From: Ectothiorhodospira lacustris
GTDB lineage: Bacteria; Pseudomonadota; Gammaproteobacteria; Ectothiorhodospirales; Ectothiorhodospiraceae
Direction of reading: 5' to 3'
Assembly (NCBI RefSeq): GCF_022227845.1
Contig: NZ_JAJNQN010000001.1
Location: 124,001 to 188,000, forward strand
DNA: 64,000 bases
Made by a program: the position numbers and the translations under genes. Shown one piece after another: positions 8,142-17,974 of the stretch (the stretch's first letter is position 1; each line of letters opens with the position of its first letter). Below the pieces are notes generated by a model, which had not been told where the DNA came from, made no database searches, and was given only the letters and a program-made list of their open reading frames with translations.

Positions 8142-9056
8142 TCACGCCGTGAATGGCGGCGGTCCGCGGCGCTGGATCTTCTCTGCATACATGGCCTTGT
8201 CCGCTCGATGCAGCAAGGCTTCGACGCTCTCGTCCGACTCCCAGATCACCGTGCCGATGCTGGGTCCCATGTAGTCGATGACCGCACCGTCCAAGTCGAA
8301 TGTTCCCATAAGGGCAAGACCGATACGGTCCGCAAATTGCCTCGCTTGAAGTTGAGATTCCATGTCGTCGCCTGATCCCGGGGTTACCGCCAAGACGACG
8401 AACTCATCACCTCCATAGCGGGCGGCAAAGTCACCCTCCCGCAGGGCCGCGCTCAGACGCCGGCCAAACTGCACCAGAAAATGATCGCCGCTACGGTGCC
8501 CGAAGCGATCATTGATCTGCTTGAAACCGTCCAGATCGATGAATAGCACCACCACCGACTCCCCCAGTCGAGCAGTCTGCGACACCAGGCGCTGGGCCGT
8601 CTCGAACAGATAGCGGCGATTGGGCAGTCCCGTCAGAGGGTCATTCAACGCAAAACGGGTCAGTTCACGATTGGCGGCCTGGAGCTGTTCGTAGTCCCGT
8701 AGCCGGATTGCCAATAGGGAAAGGTAGTTGGACACGGCAATCAGTAACTGACCATCCCCACCGATCGGGGCCACCGGCTCATCAGCAAGGATCAGATTGA
8801 CCAACAGGCGCTCATCAGCCAGGGCACGGCTGCAGAGCGTGTCTTCCCAGGGAGGCGACATACCTGCAAGGATCTGCAGCTGGTCGGTGTTATGAGAGAA
8901 CAGGACCGTCTGAGTGCCCTTGGAAATCCGGGTGAGGAACACAGACTCCAGACCGGTAACTCGCTGCAGGATGCCCAGCAGGGGTTGAATGGTCGCCTTC
9001 ACACCGGGCACCGTGGTGGCCCCGGCCGCAAACTGTTGGATCTCTTGCAGCCACAT
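8142..9056 (-). CDS. GGDEF diguanylate cyclase with a short GAF-like N-terminus
   Basis: This 304-residue protein makes c-di-GMP from GTP. The C-terminal half carries DPLTGLPNRR, then DLDGFKQIN and the intact active-site motif GGDEF within AARYGGDEFVVL. REGD five residues before it is a consensus RxxD inhibitory I-site, so product inhibition is expected. The first roughly 100 residues resemble the start and end of a GAF sensor domain (WEDTLCSRALADERLL) but lack the usual central strand with the GTLCA pattern, as if about 50 residues were deleted. It lacks membrane segments. It stands alone between the oxygenase operon and the CRISPR array. Confidence 0.88.
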   Translation of the reverse strand: MWLQEIQQFAAGATTVPGVKATIQPLLGILQRVTGLESVFLTRISKGTQTVLFSHNTDQLQILAGMSPPWEDTLCSRALADERLLVNLILADEPVAPIGGDGQLLIAVSNYLSLLAIRLRDYEQLQAANRELTRFALNDPLTGLPNRRYLFETAQRLVSQTARLGESVVVLFIDLDGFKQINDRFGHRSGDHFLVQFGRRLSAALREGDFAARYGGDEFVVLAVTPGSGDDMESQLQARQFADRIGLALMGTFDLDGAVIDYMGPSIGTVIWESDESVEALLHRADKAMYAEKIQRRGPPPFTA

Positions 9057-9117
9057 TCCGCAAGTATAGGCCGAAATTTATTATCTGATCGAGGGTGCGT
9101 TCCGGGTCATTCAAGGA

Positions 9118-9145
9118 ACGGAGTCGATCCTGTGAGTTTCAGGAC
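9118..9145. repeat. Degenerate terminal CRISPR repeat
   Basis: Only the last 11-12 bases match the array repeat (GTTTCAGGAC, ending at 9145), and 38 bases separate it from the first intact repeat. Decayed repeats normally mark the leader-distal end. This one therefore argues that the leader is at the other end, next to cas2. Confidence 0.6.
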
Positions 9146-9183
9146 GCTTCACGCGTCATAGCCGGTCACGAGCACTTCGGTGT

Positions 9184-12100
9184 CTCCCAACCCCTCATGG
9201 GGTTTCAGGACGGGGATGACAAAGATGACCCGACTCAATCCGTGCTGCTCCCAACCCCTCATGGGGTTTCAGGACGCTGTCCAGCAGCTCGCCCAGTCTG
9301 AACCGGATACCCTCCCAACCCCTCATGGGGTTTCAGGACTGACCGCCCAAGGAAATCGACTCGTCTGCATGCTGCTCTCCCAACCCCTCATGGGGTTTCA
9401 GGACTGTCGTCTCCCTGGGGTACGACAAGCAGCGGGCGACGCTCCCAACCCCTCATGGGGTTTCAGGACCCGCTTCGTCACCTTCGCCGAAACCACCAAA
9501 GACGTCTCCCAACCCCTCATGGGGTTTCAGGACCGTCCAGGTTTCAAACAGGTCGGGCAGCACTTCCTTCTCCCAACCCCTCATGGGGTTTCAGGACATA
9601 ACGAGAGGGCCAGATCTCCTTGGGAGAGACGCCCTCCCAACCCCTCATGGGGTTTCAGGACTGGTATCGCAGGCCCAGAGCCTGGACTTTACTCCTCTCC
9701 CAACCCCTCATGGGGTTTCAGGACGCCTTCGGCCCCCGGCCTAGAACCGGGGACAGTGTTCTCCCAACCCCTCATGGGGTTTCAGGACACCTGCAGACCG
9801 GCAAGACCAGGCTGCGCCGGATTCTCCCAACCCCTCATGGGGTTTCAGGACGCTGACCGTGACGTACAAGCGCAACCCGCAGCACCTCTCCCAACCCCTC
9901 ATGGGGTTTCAGGACACCAGCGAGCAGTGGGACGCCTACCGACAGGCAAAGCTCCCAACCCCTCATGGGGTTTCAGGACCTGTCCTGCCCCCACTGCAAC
10001 ACGCCGCTATCCCTGCTCCCAACCCCTCATGGGGTTTCAGGACTGCCGCTGCGCTCATGGCCGCCGTGGCCCGGCTCAACTCCCAACCCCTCATGGGGTT
10101 TCAGGACGCTGAAATGCGCCGTGGCTACGCCATCCGCCACACTCTCCCAACCCCTCATGGGGTTTCAGGACGGTCGGGCACCTGGTCGGGAACCTGGTCG
10201 GGAACCTCTCCCAACCCCTCATGGGGTTTCAGGACCGGCGGCCTCACGTTCCGGGAGTACCGGGCCACCGTCCTCCCAACCCCTCATGGGGTTTCAGGAC
10301 GCCGTCTGACGTCTGGCCGAAGGCTCGCCCCGCATGCTCCCAACCCCTCATGGGGTTTCAGGACGATGAGAGCCAGTTTTGATCAATAATGAGCCACCCT
10401 CTCCCAACCCCTCATGGGGTTTCAGGACTTCCGACGCCGTGCTGGTCATGGTCCGAAACCACGGTCTCCCAACCCCTCATGGGGTTTCAGGACGCATCAC
10501 GCAATGCATCGCCAGCTCGCCGGAGTGATCTCCCAACCCCTCATGGGGTTTCAGGACAATCTTGATCAGCTGATCTTCGTACTCTTCTGCGCTCTCCCAA
10601 CCCCTCATGGGGTTTCAGGACCGGATCTCGCCATGCGGATCTCCGCCCTGGAGCGTGACTCCCAACCCCTCATGGGGTTTCAGGACGGCATCACTCTGCC
10701 GCGCAGCGACGACGTGGTGGAACTCCCAACCCCTCATGGGGTTTCAGGACCCATGAGGTCGTCTTGGGAGGCGGTGCGTCCGGCAGGCTCCCAACCCCTC
10801 ATGGGGTTTCAGGACCGGGCAGCGGGTGTGCACGTTGGCGGGCAAGGAGGCTCCCAACCCCTCATGGGGTTTCAGGACAACACCCTCTCCTTCGTCACCC
10901 CCGTCTTCCGTGACGACTCCCAACCCCTCATGGGGTTTCAGGACCCCCACCCGGATACCGGCGCCGGTGGCCTCGTCGGTCTCCCAACCCCTCATGGGGT
11001 TTCAGGACTCGGTGAGGGTGTCGGCGCCCTTGTAGACGCCGGTCTCCCAACCCCTCATGGGGTTTCAGGACGGTGTAGCCGTCGGTGACGGTGTCGCCCT
11101 GGGCGTCCTCCCAACCCCTCATGGGGTTTCAGGACGGCCGGGCCGCCATCGACGTGCCCGAGTCCCAGGCGCTCCCAACCCCTCATGGGGTTTCAGGACT
11201 GAAGTTTGGGACACGCCGGAGGCGTTGTACTTCTGCTCCCAACCCCTCATGGGGTTTCAGGACACGAGATGAGTATGACGGCCAACAAGTGAACGAATGT
11301 CTCCCAACCCCTCATGGGGTTTCAGGACCCTTTCAAAGGTCCCACGAAATACGGTGTCCTCTCTCTCCCAACCCCTCATGGGGTTTCAGGACGTGCGCGC
11401 GCTTCACGGCCTCCAGCTCCTATTCCAGCTCCCAACCCCTCATGGGGTTTCAGGACGCGTCACCGCCATCCAGGGCGACGCCAACCTGGACCACTCCCAA
11501 CCCCTCATGGGGTTTCAGGACCACGCCGCCCACCTGCTCGCTCACCGCTTGCAGGATCTCCCAACCCCTCATGGGGTTTCAGGACGATGGTGGCGCAGCA
11601 GAGGCGAGGCTTAAGCGCTTCCTCCCAACCCCTCATGGGGTTTCAGGACTCGGCACGGATGATCACTTCGTCATCCTCCGGCTGCACTCCCAACCCCTCA
11701 TGGGGTTTCAGGACGAACTGCTCCACCAGCAGGCGCAGGGTCTGGCCGTTCTCCCAACCCCTCATGGGGTTTCAGGACCTTGGAGCATGGGCGGGACAAA
11801 AAAAATCTGTCGGTGCTCCCAACCCCTCATGGGGTTTCAGGACTAGGACCTGTGGGGCCGGCGGGGCCGAAGGGGGACCTCCCAACCCCTCATGGGGTTT
11901 CAGGACTAGGACCTGTGGGGCCGGCGGGGCCGAAGGGGGACCTCCCAACCCCTCATGGGGTTTCAGGACGAAGTTCGATACGCCAGAGGCGGCCATCATG
12001 GCGTTCTCCCAACCCCTCATGGGGTTTCAGGACCGCCGTCATCCGTCAGGCCCACCACTTCCCCGGCTTCCTCCCAACCCCTCATGGGGTTTCAGGACTT

Positions 12101-15100
12101 GGGCGGTGAGGCCGGCGGCGCCGCCGGTGGACTCCTCCCAACCCCTCATGGGGTTTCAGGACTGAACTGCTCCACCAGCAGGCGCAGGGTCTGGCCGTTC
12201 TCCCAACCCCTCATGGGGTTTCAGGACGCCTGCTGTTCACCCTGGCTCTGGAGACCGCGATGCGCTCCCAACCCCTCATGGGGTTTCAGGACGAAGGTGC
12301 CGGAGGTCAGGCGCACGAAGGCGCCCTGCTCCCAACCCCTCATGGGGTTTCAGGACTGCGACGTGACCCGCGAGCCTATCGACTGGTGGCACTCCCAACC
12401 CCTCATGGGGTTTCAGGACTATCACCGGCAGGCCCGGCTGGGCCTGCGGGGCCCGCTCCCAACCCCTCATGGGGTTTCAGGACAAGAGCCCGGTGACTCT
12501 CCCTCGTTCGGCTGTCATTCTCCCAACCCCTCATGGGGTTTCAGGACGATCTGGCTTTCGACAAACTGGATGTTCTGTTCCTGCTCCCAACCCCTCATGG
12601 GGTTTCAGGACTGGTGAATGGTCTGGTCTCCGTGCCGATGGAGGAGCCTCCCAACCCCTCATGGGGTTTCAGGACAATGGAGGGGGTTCAGAACTACGGA
12701 CCCGGGGTGAGCTCCCAACCCCTCATGGGGTTTCAGGACACCACCGGCGAACGCCAGCCCTTCGTCACCGTCAACCTCCCAACCCCTCATGGGGTTTCAG
12801 GACACGGAGACCAAGGCTGACCGGGAACCGTGGGTGAACTCCCAACCCCTCATGGGGTTTCAGGACCATCGCCTTGAGCCTGCAGAATGCTGAGAAGCTG
12901 CTCTCTCCCAACCCCTCATGGGGTTTCAGGACGGGGGAGAGTCAAATTATCCAGTTTGTCGAGAATCCCTCCCAACCCCTCATGGGGTTTCAGGACCGGC
13001 AATCCGTCAAGGTGGGGCCGCATGGACAACCTCTCCCAACCCCTCATGGGGTTTCAGGACTACGTACTGGGCCATTCTTGGCGACTCGAAAGTTGGCTCC
13101 CAACCCCTCATGGGGTTTCAGGACCGCCTGGCGACAACTGGGCGCGCGGATCCACATCCTGCTCCCAACCCCTCATGGGGTTTCAGGACCTCTGTGCCTG
13201 GTCCAGCAGGAGGGCCAGCCCGCAGACTCCCAACCCCTCATGGGGTTTCAGGACGCTGGCGGCCACATCCTGAGCCTGCTTGGAAGGCGCCTCCCAACCC
13301 CTCATGGGGTTTCAGGACTGGCGGCGGTGAGGTCGCCACCGTCCACGTTGGCCATCTCCCAACCCCTCATGGGGTTTCAGGACGCCCAGGAGCAGGGCGC
13401 CAATGTGGGTGAGGATCAGCTCCCAACCCCTCATGGGGTTTCAGGACCGGAGACCCCACCGTCTCCATGCTGGGCCTGGCCAACTCCCAACCCCTCATGG
13501 GGTTTCAGGACGATGACTTGGAAGTAGTTCAGGTTAAGTATGACGCCCTCCCAACCCCTCATGGGGTTTCAGGACAAATTATGGGCGGTAATCTGATCGC
13601 AAAAAAGCAATCTCCCAACCCCTCATGGGGTTTCAGGACGCGAACGGGATGTCGTCGTCGAAGTCGCTATGCGGTCTCCCAACCCCTCATGGGGTTTCAG
13701 GACCCTCCGCACCCGCGCCGTGACGCTCTCCAGTGCCGTCTCCCAACCCCTCATGGGGTTTCAGGACTCAGGGTCCAGTCATCGCAAGGTGGCAACGGAA
13801 AATGTCCTGCTCCCAACCCCTCATGGGGTTTCAGGACCAGTCGGACGGGTCGGGAAACTACCGTGTTGAACTCCTCCCAACCCCTCATGGGGTTTCAGGA
13901 CCCATGACATGAGCGGCCAGGACCACGACAAGAAGAATCTCCCAACCCCTCATGGGGTTTCAGGACCGCCTAATTGATGTAGTGCATTAGTGACACCAAA
14001 AACTCCCAACCCCTCATGGGGTTTCAGGACCCTCCGGCTTTGTGGGTGTCGCCCTGTTCACGCATGCCTCCCAACCCCTCATGGGGTTTCAGGACCTCCT
14101 CAGTGCCAGCAGAAACAGCAAAAAGAACCTCCCAACCCCTCATGGGGTTTCAGGACCGGCCTGTGCCGCATCTGTTACATTCACTTCGGCGCCCTCCCAA
14201 CCCCTCATGGGGTTTCAGGACAGTCGATCAGCCCCACCAGATTACCCAGCACGATGCCTCCCAACCCCTCATGGGGTTTCAGGACGGCCTCTTGCTGAAT
14301 GTCCGCCGCTACTGCTTTGCACTCCCAACCCCTCATGGGGTTTCAGGACGCCTGGCGACAACTGGGCGCGCGGATCCACATCCTGCTCCCAACCCCTCAT
14401 GGGGTTTCAGGACGGCAAAACCGGCCCGCATCCGGGCGGCGGGGTCGGTCTCCCAACCCCTCATGGGGTTTCAGGACCCTTGCGGGGCTTGGGCCCCACC
14501 AAGATCCGGCCAACCTCCCAACCCCTCATGGGGTTTCAGGACGGTGTTGGCGGCGCATCCAGGCGCCACCGCCCCACTCTCCCAACCCCTCATGGGGTTT
14601 CAGGACCTCAGGGTGGGTCATGACGGATTTTGACCAAATGTCCTCCCAACCCCTCATGGGGTTTCAGGACGACTTCTTCTCGGGCTGCTGGAACTCGTCC
14701 GGGATCTCCCAACCCCTCATGGGGTTTCAGGACGGCGAACCCCGGCATGCCCAACCTCTCCTCCGGCGTCTCCCAACCCCTCATGGGGTTTCAGGACGTG
14801 CAACCCCAAATGGATTACCCAGCACCCTTTTCTCTCCCAACCCCTCATGGGGTTTCAGGACCATGCAACGTCTTGGCGCTCTGGCTAAATCCTGCGGCTC
14901 CCAACCCCTCATGGGGTTTCAGGACGCCGTGGCGAACTCGACAGACAGGGGGAGGTACTTCCTCCCAACCCCTCATGGGGTTTCAGGACTCACTTTGTCT
15001 ATAGCTTTACGAAGGGTTTTCGCCTCTCCCAACCCCTCATGGGGTTTCAGGACGCCTCATCACGGTAGGCGCGAGGGAGGTAGGGCATGCTCCCAACCCC

Positions 15101-16016
15101 TCATGGGGTTTCAGGACACGACTGCGGCTGCATTGCCCTGGAAGGGCATGGTCTCCCAACCCCTCATGGGGTTTCAGGACAAGGACTACAGCGCCCAGAA
15201 GCTTCAGTTTGAGCGGCTCCCAACCCCTCATGGGGTTTCAGGACCCATGAGGTCGTCTTGGGAGGCGGTGCGTCCGGCAGGCTCCCAACCCCTCATGGGG
15301 TTTCAGGACGGCGGACACAAAAACCTGATCCCTGAAGTCGGAGTCCTCCCAACCCCTCATGGGGTTTCAGGACCACAAGCCGCCGGGCGGGCCGCCCCCC
15401 GCTCACCGTCTCCCAACCCCTCATGGGGTTTCAGGACGCCGACCCGAAGGCGCGTCAGAGTCGGGCCGGGCAATCTCCCAACCCCTCATGGGGTTTCAGG
15501 ACTTCGACGCCGGGTCATCCTGAGTGAGGGGGTGGAAATCTCCCAACCCCTCATGGGGTTTCAGGACAAGCCAGCCCAACATCGTCCGCCCAGCCGCGCA
15601 GAGCCTCCCAACCCCTCATGGGGTTTCAGGACGATCACGCGAGGCAGCCCGTCACGGGTGAACGCCGGCTCCCAACCCCTCATGGGGTTTCAGGACGGGA
15701 AAAATGATTGACCCGGATTTCACCACGGGCGTCTCCCAACCCCTCATGGGGTTTCAGGACAATGAAGTCCGGCGCGCTCGTCGAGACACTGGACGACTCC
15801 CAACCCCTCATGGGGTTTCAGGACTATGGGCACTGGCAAGACTCGGGTCACTATCGAGCTCTCCCAACCCCTCATGGGGTTTCAGGACGTCATCACCAGC
15901 GGCCTCCAGTTGCTCCAGGGCATCCTCCCAACCCCTCATGGGGTTTCAGGACACATACAGGAAGGTCCGGGCACGCAACGAGGCGATTCTCCCAACCCCT
16001 CATGGGGTTTCAGGAC
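9184..16016 (-). CRISPR. CRISPR array, 107 repeats of 28 bp and 106 spacers
   Basis: By direct counting there are 107 copies of a 28-bp repeat, the first at 9184-9211 and the last at 15989-16016, with no mismatch that I noticed. Read on the + strand, the repeat is CTCCC, then a stem AACCCC with loop TCAT and stem GGGGTT, then TCAGGAC. Spacers are mostly 36-37 bp. The extremes are 42 bp (13768-13809) and 33 bp (14096-14128). Several spacers occur twice: 10751-10787 and 15245-15281; 13125-13161 and 14350-14385; 11715-11750 and 12163-12199; 11844-11878 and 11907-11941. The decayed repeat at the low-coordinate end, and the A/T-rich leader beside cas2, suggest minus-strand transcription, giving crRNA repeats that begin GTCCTGA and end GTTGGGAG. 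Confidence 0.99.
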
Positions 16017-16134
16017 CCCTTTTTCCATCAACGTTTTTTGCCTTAAAGAACCCAGAAAAGACTTGAAAACAGATGAAAAACACATGATTTCTACTACGCA
16101 CCTCCCCGTTTCAGACACGATCATGGACAGTAGC
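16017..16134 (-). promoter_or_regulatory. Putative CRISPR leader
   Basis: This is the 118-bp gap between the last intact repeat and the cas2 stop codon. It is clearly richer in A/T than its surroundings, with runs such as CCTTTTTCC, CGTTTTTTGCC and GAAAAACACATGA. It should hold the array promoter (reading towards lower coordinates) and the signals for new-spacer insertion. I see no convincing -35/-10 pair. Confidence 0.6.
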
Positions 16135-16434
16135 TCAGATAATGGTAGCGTTCATTGAGTGGTGGATAAGTGATTTCTCCTCCAGTGCGCCGTTTCCGGC
16201 ATTTTTCGACAGGATGGCAGCCTCGATGTTGTGACGGTTTCTAGCCTTGAACTGCAGAATACGATCTTCTGGTATGGCTATTTTTAATAGCCCTGCGACA
16301 AGCTTTCGATACTCGGACTCCGTGAGATCCCCGGCAAAAACTGAATTTTGCTCGTGAGTTAAATATCTCAATAGAAAACGCTTATAGAGCTCCGTTCGAT
16401 CAGCCCGAACATCGTAAGTAATGAGAAGGAACAT
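16135..16434 (-). CDS. cas2: Cas2, adaptation endonuclease-like subunit
   Basis: Cas2 dimers bridge two Cas1 dimers in the spacer-integration complex. The 99-residue protein begins MFLLITYDV, with the conserved Asp8 at the end of the first strand of the ferredoxin-like fold. It continues with YKRFLLRYL and QNSVFAGDL, the usual second-strand region. The start is fixed by a TGATG overlap in which the Cas1 stop and the Cas2 ATG share one base; a longer upstream start is not needed. It is the last gene of the cas operon, followed by the leader and array. Confidence 0.92.
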   Translation of the reverse strand: MFLLITYDVRADRTELYKRFLLRYLTHEQNSVFAGDLTESEYRKLVAGLLKIAIPEDRILQFKARNRHNIEAAILSKNAGNGALEEKSLIHHSMNATII

Positions 16435-17408
16435 CAGATTTTCCTCCGCCAAGGGCGGTACTCGGAAAGGCCGAGTAGATCTCTTTCAATCGCCAGAGCC
16501 TCCTGTCTCACGATTTCACGGAAAGAGCATTCTCCCTGGACGCGCTCTTCTGTCTTGCGTACCCATAGTTGCAATGTCTCAGCCCGGCCTTTTTCGGCAA
16601 GCCGGCACACCCCTTCTTCCTGATGGAACCAATCCGGTTTCATCTGGTTACGCAGGACGGCTTCGAAAATAATCGTGTCACAGATGGCCGGCTTGAAGAT
16701 TTCCGCAAGATCCAATGCGAGTGATGAACGTGCTTCTCGGGTGGCATGCAAGAAAGAGATGCAATCATCGAGATGTGTCTTTGCGATTTCATTTCTGACC
16801 ATGGAGTAGGCTAGGCCATTGAACCATGAAATCAGACAATTCAATGGGTTATTGGGTGGTCGGCGACGACGTGCCCCAAAATCCAGTCTGGAATCGATCC
16901 GTGCCCAAGCTTCGTAGTAATAGGCCCGGATCTGACCTTCGATTCCCATGAGGCTTTCGACGCAGCCCGCAGTGGGAATCTGCCCCATCAACAATTCGAT
17001 CGCCGAAAGCTGGAGCTCGATATCGTGATTCCCGCGGTAGGTGCGATATTTCAAATTTGCCCGGATATTGCGGGCCGCACCGAGTACGAAGGCTCGGGCA
17101 AATCCCAGCCTACGTTCGGGATCAAGAAATGCGGCTGCCTGTAACACACGTACCTTTCCAGCCGCTGGCGAGCCTTTGGGTTCGAACGTGCCGGTGACAT
17201 TGCCATGCCAATCCAGAATCGTGACTCGAACTTCGCTACGCCCACATAGGCCCAGTACAGCCGTTGTGAGCTGAGCCTCACCAGCGACAATGACATGCTT
17301 GAGCCCTGAGATCGGCACGCGTCTGCGTGGTCCTGCGGCGGGTATCACGACGAGCGTGGAATGCTCACGCGCGATCTTGACATCCTTCGTGAGATAAAGG
17401 GTTTCCAT
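16434..17408 (-). CDS. cas1: Cas1, spacer integrase
   Basis: The 324-residue Cas1 carries out spacer integration. METLYLTKDV opens the N-terminal beta domain. The helical catalytic domain carries the metal ligands Glu157 (LMGIEGQI), His221 (SFLHATREAR) and Asp233/Glu236 (LALDLAEIFKP). The region NNPLNCLISWFNGLAY is also typical of the family. The start chosen is the ATG that overlaps the Cas4 stop by one base (TGATG). Its stop overlaps the Cas2 start in the same way. All catalytic residues are intact, so adaptation should be functional. Confidence 0.95.
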   Translation of the reverse strand: METLYLTKDVKIAREHSTLVVIPAAGPRRRVPISGLKHVIVAGEAQLTTAVLGLCGRSEVRVTILDWHGNVTGTFEPKGSPAAGKVRVLQAAAFLDPERRLGFARAFVLGAARNIRANLKYRTYRGNHDIELQLSAIELLMGQIPTAGCVESLMGIEGQIRAYYYEAWARIDSRLDFGARRRRPPNNPLNCLISWFNGLAYSMVRNEIAKTHLDDCISFLHATREARSSLALDLAEIFKPAICDTIIFEAVLRNQMKPDWFHQEEGVCRLAEKGRAETLQLWVRKTEERVQGECSFREIVRQEALAIERDLLGLSEYRPWRRKI

Positions 17409-17974
17409 CACTCGAATCCGCACAAATAACGGTAAGAGCAGCTCTTGCAGACAGCCTTTTTTGAAGCTGGGGGAGCAAGGTTGCTCTCGGCAAGAACCGC
17501 GAGCTGTTCTGCCATGTCCACCATGTCCTGGATGTGGTGACGTTCAATGGCAACAGGGAGTTGTTTGCGGCCACCAATGATTTCATTCGCTGCAGACCAG
17601 CGCTGTCCGGTCGCAGCCATGAGGAGCAGGGCATAGAAACGGGTTTGCATGGATACAGCCTCCCGCGCACCCGCTGAACCCTTGGCCTCAATGACTTTCC
17701 TGTACTCCCAGTCAATCCGATCCGGAGCAACGCCGATCAGTCCAGTGACGGAATGATCTCGTGGTCGATGGATTTCGTGGGATACCGCGCCCAGCCGCAT
17801 GCGTTCATCGAGATGGGCGTAGTCGATCCGGTTCATGTGAAACCAGGCGCGGCGCTCACATAGTTCGAGGTGCTGAAACAGCAGCCCATGCAGATGGAAA
17901 TTCTCGGCAAGATCACGAAAGCGGTAGACCAACTCTTCCCAGTCGCCGAGCTCAGTCGATGAGAGTGGCGCCAT
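17408..17974 (-). CDS. cas4: Cas4, RecB-like nuclease of the adaptation module
   Basis: Cas4 trims prespacers and selects those with a correct PAM. The 188-residue form starting at 17974 is preceded by GAGGGGG. It has four iron-sulfur cysteines, Cys39 in ELCERRAW and Cys176, Cys179 and Cys185 in CKSCSYRYLC. The RecB-family nuclease features are VIEAKGS with Glu96/Lys98, an upstream Asp (PDRIDWE) and the QxxxY motif at Gln110-Tyr114 (MQTRFYALL). It overlaps the end of cas3 by 23 bp. Presence of Cas4 predicts PAM-selected spacers with a consistent flanking motif. Confidence 0.92.
   Translation of the reverse strand: MAPLSSTELGDWEELVYRFRDLAENFHLHGLLFQHLELCERRAWFHMNRIDYAHLDERMRLGAVSHEIHRPRDHSVTGLIGVAPDRIDWEYRKVIEAKGSAGAREAVSMQTRFYALLLMAATGQRWSAANEIIGGRKQLPVAIERHHIQDMVDMAEQLAVLAESNLAPPASKKAVCKSCSYRYLCGFE

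Noticed and set aside
9057-9183. CRISPR leader on the low-coordinate side
   Set aside because: The sequence is not A/T-rich and carries a decayed repeat, which marks the old end of an array.
9184-16016. Type I-E or I-F array, suggested by the 28-bp repeat and short stem
   Set aside because: The neighbouring genes lack Cse1/Cse2 or Csy proteins, Cas3 has no HD domain, and a Cas4 is present.
9180-16066. Long open frames on both strands across 9.2-16 kb, with repeated short peptides
   Set aside because: They arise because the 28-bp CRISPR repeat has no stop in its frames and the unit length shifts the frame. They are not proteins.
16434-16452. Longer Cas2 start with six extra residues
   Set aside because: The TGATG overlap with cas1, and the usual Cas2 N-terminus (MFLLITYDV), favour the shorter form.
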